The position numbers and the translations under genes were made by a program. The notes under the pieces were generated by a model. It made no database searches. It saw only the letters and a list, made by a program, of their open reading frames with translations, and was not told the DNA's origin. Below are positions 56,768-64,000 of a stretch of 64,000 nt of DNA, piece by piece. Source of the stretch: Cristatella mucedo (lineage: Eukaryota > Bryozoa > Phylactolaemata > Cristatellidae); the NCBI GenBank assembly GCA_009760855.2, contig WPIO01000008.1:10610001-10674000 (forward strand). The letters run 5' to 3'. The stretch's first letter is position 1, and every line of letters starts with the position of its first letter.

Positions 56768-56862
56768 TGCCATCCACACACGGCAGTAGCCGAATTATCC
56801 CTATGCTGAGCCAGCTTTTCGTTTCTAAGGGCCACCCTCGATGTAAACAGTCACCTATTTCG
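56768..56862 (+). promoter_or_regulatory. ACT-4 promoter, CArG and TATA boxes degraded
   Basis: This aligns by eye with the ACT-3 promoter. TTGCCAT...GG...TAGCC is kept, but the CArG core now reads CCATCCACACACGG (56770-56783), no longer a CArG box. GAGCCAGCTTTTCG matches CGCCAGCCTTTTG. The TATA position reads TTTCTAAG (56822-56829) where ACT-3 has TATATAAG. GGCCACCCTCGA matches GGCGGCCCTCGA. The start-site element survives as CACCTATT at 56852-56859, 30 bases after the old TATA site. Confidence 0.75.
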
Positions 56863-56892
56863 TTTCGTGTAGGCACGCTTATTAGCTAAAAA

Positions 56893-58235
<1,343 letters not shown>

Positions 58236-58265
58236 TATAAAAAACAGCTTTTGCACTGTTTTCCC

Positions 58266-58271
58266 AATAAA
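58266..58271 (+). terminator. Poly(A) signal AATAAA, ACT-4
   Basis: AATAAA lies 31 bases after the stop, behind AACAGCTTTTGCACTGTTTT, which matches the ACT-3 3' UTR. Confidence 0.7.
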
Positions 58272-58739
58272 GATGCTACTTTCAGTAGAGCACCACGATT
58301 TACTAGATTTCTGATTTATATATATCAAGGTGACCTTGCGTAATAAACTGTTTATAGGCAGTTGGAAGATTGAAATAGGCAAATAAAACACCTCTCTTCA
58401 AAAGTTTTTGTCAGCTATCAAATATGTGGTCAACGTAGCTAGAGCTGTTTTAGTTGCAAGCCGTACTACGCTGGCTGCAGCAGCTACCACCAGCCAGGCA
58501 GCACTGCTGCCTTGATCGGATTTTCAGATATGAGAATAGCCAACTATCGATCATTTTTATGCGTTCATATATTATTTTTGATCATTTCTAATAATTTCTT
58601 GCATAGTCTTTGTTTCAAAAAATAGATTGATAGATGTCTGAGCATACAATTAAAAGGCTTGACCCCATGCTTAAATCAGCTAAATTGGATTTTATTAGCT
58701 AAATGGATATTGCAGACGGCTAAATGAACGTACAGCGTC

Positions 58740-58982
58740 ATGCAAGTGCACGCATACACACTCTTTCACATCGCGTGATACCAATGTACAGCCCGGGGCT
58801 TTCTAGTTTTAGTAAAGTCTTTTACTTTAAGTACATTTCAAAACTGGAACCAGGCATAAATTGAAAGTAGTGGAGCGGTGAGACGGAGATTGAATGAGTG
58901 AGAGGGAGGGAGACGGAGTTGGCGATGTACAATAGAAGAGAGAGAGAGAGAGAAAGAGAGAGAGCGATAAATAAATAAATAA

Positions 58983-59025
<43 letters not shown>
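58740..59025. repeat. Dispersed repeat with GA and AT microsatellites, relative of 49150-49460
   Basis: CACATCGCGTGATACC, TTTTAGTAAAGTCTTTTAC, AACTGGAACCAGGCATAAATT and GAAAGTAGTGGAGC align in order with 49165-49275. GA-rich sequence (about 58936-58964), AAAT units and a pure (AT)n run to 59025 follow. Confidence 0.7.
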
Positions 59026-59027
<2 letters not shown>

Positions 59028-61417
59028 GAGAGATATCGAGAAAGAGCCGGTACCAATAACCATAATAAGACATTTGTATAGAACCCCAAAAGAACTAAAT
59101 TTCGTTTTAGGCACTTATATGCTTGAAAGGATGTGTTACAATTGGTTAGTGACAACAAGCACTTTGTCAGCACTCTTTAAGTCCTGTGGTAGGTATACAA
59201 GAACCCCATGCAAGTACCAGCCATCAAACCCCTACTCTGTTTGTCAACTTTATTAGGTACTTAATAAGTCTGTCGGAGTCACTGATGTCACGCTTACATG
59301 ACGCCCGTTGTGATGGTATGGTAATATTATGACGGTGCCACAACAATGAGTGTCACGTTAAAAAGGAAGAGAGACAATTTTCTAATTTGCATATATAGCT
59401 GCAACTGCCACTCTTATTGATGAAATTAAAAATTCCTTGCTGCCCATGCTTTGGTACGCTATGGGAATGCATACATTTAATCTGCCCGTGATTCTTCATG
59501 TAGGGGCTTACTGTAATCTCTGCTAGTTAAAGCGAGAAAATCCGTCATTCCCTCCGTCACGCGGCAAGATGGCGACCAGTACTTCCGGGATTGATGTGTA
59601 ATAGATGTGTAGTTCTACAATCACTCAGCGAAGCGAGTCCTTAGGCAGTGAGCTCTGGTGTTAGTATAAATTGAAACTGGTCAGCACGTCTGTACGTTAT
59701 CGTCCAGACATGCCGACCAGTTTAACACTGCTCAATACTGATCCAGTATCCAGTACCGATGAAATAACTTCATAAAATTAGATTTAAGTTCGTGAGAACA
59801 ATATTAAATATAATTTTGAAATACTTTTTTATTTTTCCTCTATGCATATTTTGCTTCATTAACTTGGAACTCTAAGCTTGGCTGTCATCATGGCGGACTC
59901 ACCAGCTCTTACCTCGGTCAGCAGCAAGCAAATTCAAAAGCAAAGTTGGTAGTTTTCCGTGGCTTTTGACAAGTGCAGGCTAATGTAAACCCGAGGTTTC
60001 CACCAGCCATTGTGGACCAGCGAGCTTTCACAGCCATGAGTCAGGAATGGAATTTAAGCAACTAGAGCCAGAGCGTATTTATCGCTGACAACGGGAAAAA
60101 ACAAGCAACAAAGGAAGCCACTCGTCAGTGACTCAGCGGCACACTGCCGAAACTCAACAGAAACGTCGCATGCGATAAAACTCTACAATAGAAAGAGACT
60201 AAAGAAGAACTTTGGGTTGGAGCTTCGTGCTGTCAAAGCTCAGCGAACACCTTTAATGTAGCAAGGTTAAAAGCAGAGAGGGAGAGAGACTGGAGGTAAG
60301 ATTCAAGCTTTAACGTATTTCTTGCCGATCCAGTTCGTGATATGTGTGGTTTGTGGTTCTCTGCATGGTTCGTATCGCTGGGCTCGCCGGCACACTGCCG
60401 GTGCAGGCAGGCCGGTAGTACCCTAAACCACCCCAGGGACTAACAGCTGGTGGCTGTGGCCTAGGGACAGGTGCCGAGCTGTGGTGTGGTCTGACGGCTG
60501 TGGCCTTGGGACAGGCCGGCTTTGTCCTCCCACCAATGAGTGGTGACGGGGAGTCGAGTGGGAGATGGGGGCCGGAAAGAGCCGTGTGCCCTTGGGCTCC
60601 GTGCGTTGGAATAAACTGTTGGTGTTGGGCATCGGCTGGCTCTCTGCAGTGCAGACAAGAACAAACTACAATATGGGCTCCTTGCCCGACAGTAGGCCTG
60701 GCTTACCAGCTAGGCTGGGCTTACCACTAGGACAGTCGACACTCTGGCCCGCATTGTAATGATACACTCAAATTTCTGCGATTTCCCTTGATTAGTCATG
60801 GCACAAGCTAGTGTACTGATACTGTTTTTCTCCAACCTACATGCTCGGTGTCGTTGACAGGCAATAGGATAAAGGAAGAATAATAACGAGCCCGGCGCGG
60901 GGCCATGGCACTAGGGCAATGTGCAGGGGGTGGGGAGTCGTCTGCCCAAAATCTGGCATACTTATTCTCTAGCAGATTAGTAAATACAGAAAGGAAACGC
61001 TATGTTAGCGTATGCCACAATGCATGGTTCACGACCTTCTAAGCAGCTCTAGCCAAGATCCTCAGTGCTGCTTCGTCATTCCTCCTTCTACCCACGAACT
61101 AGTCGGCGACTCAAAGTCGTCACCTCGGCTCTCTGCTTTACCAGGAAACCTGCTGCTGACCTCTGTTCGTTAAGGCCAAGCGGAGCTGTAGTCTCGAATA
61201 TTCAAGAAGAAATTTTCAACCTGCGAAGGCCGAAAAAAGAATGACCTGTGTGCAAGCTAGCAAAGTACGACTTCCAGTTATCGAACTGATCAAATACTTA
61301 GTTAACGCTGTTTCCCTCTTATGGATCCCAAGTCACTGCATTATAAATTAGAATTATAAGTCTTCTATTATAATTATTCAAACACCTTTCTTATTTAGTT
61401 GGAAGTTCTTCACGATC
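59026..61417. other. Intergenic, nothing supported
   Basis: About 2.4 kb without a supported gene. A worn minus-strand LINE tail lies near 59060-59130. GGCTGTGGCC(T)(A/T)GGGACAGG occurs twice near 60453 and 60498, an imperfect short duplication. Confidence 0.5.
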
Positions 61418-61500
61418 ATGGTCGTAGGTTCGAATCGTAAAGAGACGACAGTAGCAAATGGAGTGAAAGCCGCTAAGGCTCCTGAGCCGATTATAAGGTG
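61418..61500 (+). mobile_element. Possible degenerate SINE fragment
   Basis: GGTCGTAGGTTCGAATCG contains a box B-like GGTTCGAATC. AAGCCGCTAAGGCTCCTGAG recalls the SINE body. The head and tail are missing. Confidence 0.4.
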
Positions 61501-62509
61501 ATGATGCCGAAGTGCCAAATACAATCCAGTCAACGGCGTCAGCTTGAGACCAGTTAGCAGACACCGCGCCAACATAAAGCGAACCCAAAAAGGCGCCAAA
61601 CCAAAGTAAACCATCCAGGCGCTGTCAAAATGTATCAAGCCGTACGGTACCCTAACGGAATGACTGTTGAACATGCGAGAAAAAATGTATGACCTCATCC
61701 AGAGTACCTGATGTAGCACGCTGGCCCTACTACTTGGGCATTTTTAAGTGACGGTCGGCACTCGTTATGGTGAGGTATTGCACAATTTTGTAGATGTTCA
61801 GCTCAGCCACCAACTCGCGCACGAAATAACAACGATCGTAAACATTTGCACGTATACTAGCTTTTCAAAAAAGGGCCTTGCACCAAGAGCTCTGCACTTT
61901 GAATGGTACCAGGCCCTATAGTGAAAAATGGGCTCAATCGTGAGACGGACTTACAACCTTACTTTGCTAACAAACCAAAACAATATCGCGGCGCTAAAAA
62001 ATAGAAACGATGATATGTTACGTCATCCTTGAGAGCTAAGCCCATAATCCCATAAATCAGAGACGAGGCGCATATCAGGCGCCTTATCGGAGCTAAAACC
62101 GAGCAGGATCGGCAGCCTTTAAAAATTAACATATGAATAGATAGGATCTCCACGGAGTTGACTGAAATAATCTGTATGAGGAACCCTAGATTTCTAAGAG
62201 CGAATCCTTTAATCGAATTACACCGAAAAGCGTGTCCAAAAATAGGCTATGGAAAGAGGTGATTGTTGGAAAAAATCCAACGCACCAAATCATAGAACAC
62301 ACGCACCACTTACTTTGCGACTTGCTGCATTTTGCAGGCGTGTTATAAGACTTTTCTCAAAGGAATTAAAATGACTTAAGAAGTTGTGATTTACATGCAG
62401 CCAAAACATTAGTCAAATTCAATTTTTGCATAATCATTGCTCACTTGAAAACACCGTTGCATCAGGTCTATATTCATAAATTTACCTTTTTTTTTTAGCT
62501 AATTCGTCC
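61501..62509. other. Intergenic, nothing recognised
   Basis: No supported gene. The frames on the minus strand at 61378-61719 and 61959-62153 have no known domain. Confidence 0.45.
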
Positions 62510-62765
62510 ATATGTAATGTAATGTATCTCCGTCTGTAACTCCACAAAGTCATAAAGACCATGTGGGTGTTACGCAGGAGAGTTTTGTATAGCGCACTCA
62601 CAGCCTAAGCGGCCTTCGGTACGCATTCGGTAGCCAACAGACTTCGTCTCACGCAACAAAGAGAAAGTGGGAAGCATAGCAGAGTCAGGAGAGCAGTTGA
62701 GGTAGTGAGTAGCTTAGAAGTAGCAGCTCAGGACCGCTGAAAAAATGTGCCATAGTCGGCAGTAT
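62510..62765 (-). mobile_element. LINE group B, solo 3' end (minus)
   Basis: On the minus strand this carries CTTTCTCTTTGTTGCGTGAG, the CGAAGGCCGCTTAGGCTGTG region, GCGCTATACAAAACTCTCCT and the TACATTACAT end. It is very similar to 7520-7685, so it is a fairly recent insertion. Confidence 0.88.
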
Positions 62766-64000
62766 GAAACAGCGTCTATAAATGGTAATAGTTATGGATC
62801 TATGGCATGTGGCTGCTGTGAGGCCTGACGTCACCATTGACCACTTAGTCCTGCAGCACCAGAATTTAGCGCTGGCTAAACAAAGCACCCTGAGAATGAA
62901 CAGTCGCGGATAGGCATCGAGTTTAACATAATCACCTCGAGAACTGTAAGTGTATAGTTGAGTCTGCGGGGGTATTAGCGTATTCCTGCAAGGGCTCCCC
63001 TACTCTGTTATTCACGGTCTGGGTCGCTACGCGGGGTGCTCCCGGCAAACAGTGTCGCGATGGTGATCGTCCGGGTAACGACACTTCATATAGGACAGAT
63101 GCATGCGCTACACAGGGGAAATTAGAGAATTTTACAGGGAGGATCCTACACAGAGCCAACTATAGGCGCTCGAGATGATGCTGCAGGCGGGCACAAACGT
63201 GTCAGTTGCTCAGTCGGCTTCCGGAGTCCCGCCAATGCACTGACTCCGTCCCAAGAGTACAAGCGTAGGCCGTCAAAGATCCTGCTAGCCGAGTAACTGC
63301 TTGGACTGTCGGAGTCAACATCTGCACCAGACGAGAGCTTCCACCAAAAGAGACCTAGCAGGCGGTCTCAAGTTCCGTTCCTCGGGCCTCCTCAGGAAGC
63401 CGACCCCGGACTTTGCCCTTCCGAGGCTGGCCTCTAGGCTAGGCGGCGCCTAGCTTGACATATTGTATGTCAGTAGCTCCCGCGAGACGCAGTGCTGCCG
63501 TGAAGCCAATCACCATTAATCAATGGTTGAGAAAATCACGGTGTTTAATAATGCATCTGGCAAACAGACCGTGGACCGTAGCAAAGACGGACAAAGAATA
63601 AGCCACAAAGAAGTCTAATATATAGTAGTTCTAAATGATGACTATTGGCTGAGCCAGCCATCATGCATACAAATCCTAATACTATTGGTCTCTCTTCACG
63701 ATCACGCTCGTAGCTGATGTGGCCTTGGTAGAGGCCACTTGACCTTGGTACACGTGATATTCTGCCAATCAGCAGTGGTCTGCAGCTCCGAAAATAGACG
63801 TGGTGTCCTAAGTCAGCTAGTGTTGCACTGCAGGTCAAGGTGAAACCGCCCTGCACACTGGCTGTAAAGCGGATTCTGCCAACAGCTCTGTCTACATAAG
63901 GGTACACGTGTTCAAACCTGCATTTACACGTTCCGTCTTGCTCATGTCCTGCTAGTGACCCGCTTATGTCCTACTTGAGTCTCCCTTCTTTTAGTAAGTT
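62766..64000. other. Intergenic to the window end, nothing recognised
   Basis: No supported gene. The minus-strand frame 63907-63545 (120 codons) has no recognised domain or neighbouring structure. Confidence 0.45.

Overview
This window looks like nuclear DNA from an invertebrate animal. The evidence is spliced genes with GT-AG introns, SRF-type CArG/TATA promoters, very long (CT)n arrays, tRNA-derived SINEs and several families of broken LINEs. The encoded actins are close to animal cytoplasmic actins, with a single intron between codons 41 and 42 (beta-actin numbering) and the C-terminus HRKCF. I cannot name the phylum or species from the sequence alone.

The only genes I can support are four actin genes, all on the + strand: ACT-1 (4331-5855), ACT-2 (14936-16288), ACT-3 (45868-47347) and ACT-4 (56893-58235). 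Each has a short first exon, one intron of about 210-400 bases at the same position, and a 1005-base second exon. Second exons are nearly identical, while introns, flanks and the first few residues differ, as expected under concerted evolution. Shared synonymous changes group ACT-1 with ACT-2 and ACT-3 with ACT-4.

ACT-1, ACT-2 and ACT-3 share a compact promoter: a CArG box, an ATCCG-type element, a TATA box 38-41 bases after the CArG box, and a CACCTGTT element about 30 bases after the TATA box, where transcription should start. ACT-4 is the odd member. Its promoter is recognisably homologous, but the CArG and TATA boxes are broken. Its protein has replacements at His73, Met44, Met47 and Cys17. 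Its divergence lies in patches separated by tracts identical to its neighbours, which suggests gene conversion.

The rest is accessory DNA. It holds four groups of 5'-truncated non-LTR retrotransposons of the CR1/L2/Rex1 type (called A-D here), a tRNA-derived SINE family, two inverted Tc1/mariner transposase fossils near 20 kb, and many solo LINE tails. The tails share a hairpin and a GCTATACAAA core. There are also (CT/GA)n, (CA)n and (AT)n microsatellites, a 127-base tandem repeat and a 14-base minisatellite. GC- and CpG-rich stretches (about 3.0-4.3, 13.4-14.5, 30.2-35.8 and 40.4-46 kb) produce many long spurious open frames. About 59-64 kb is mostly featureless.
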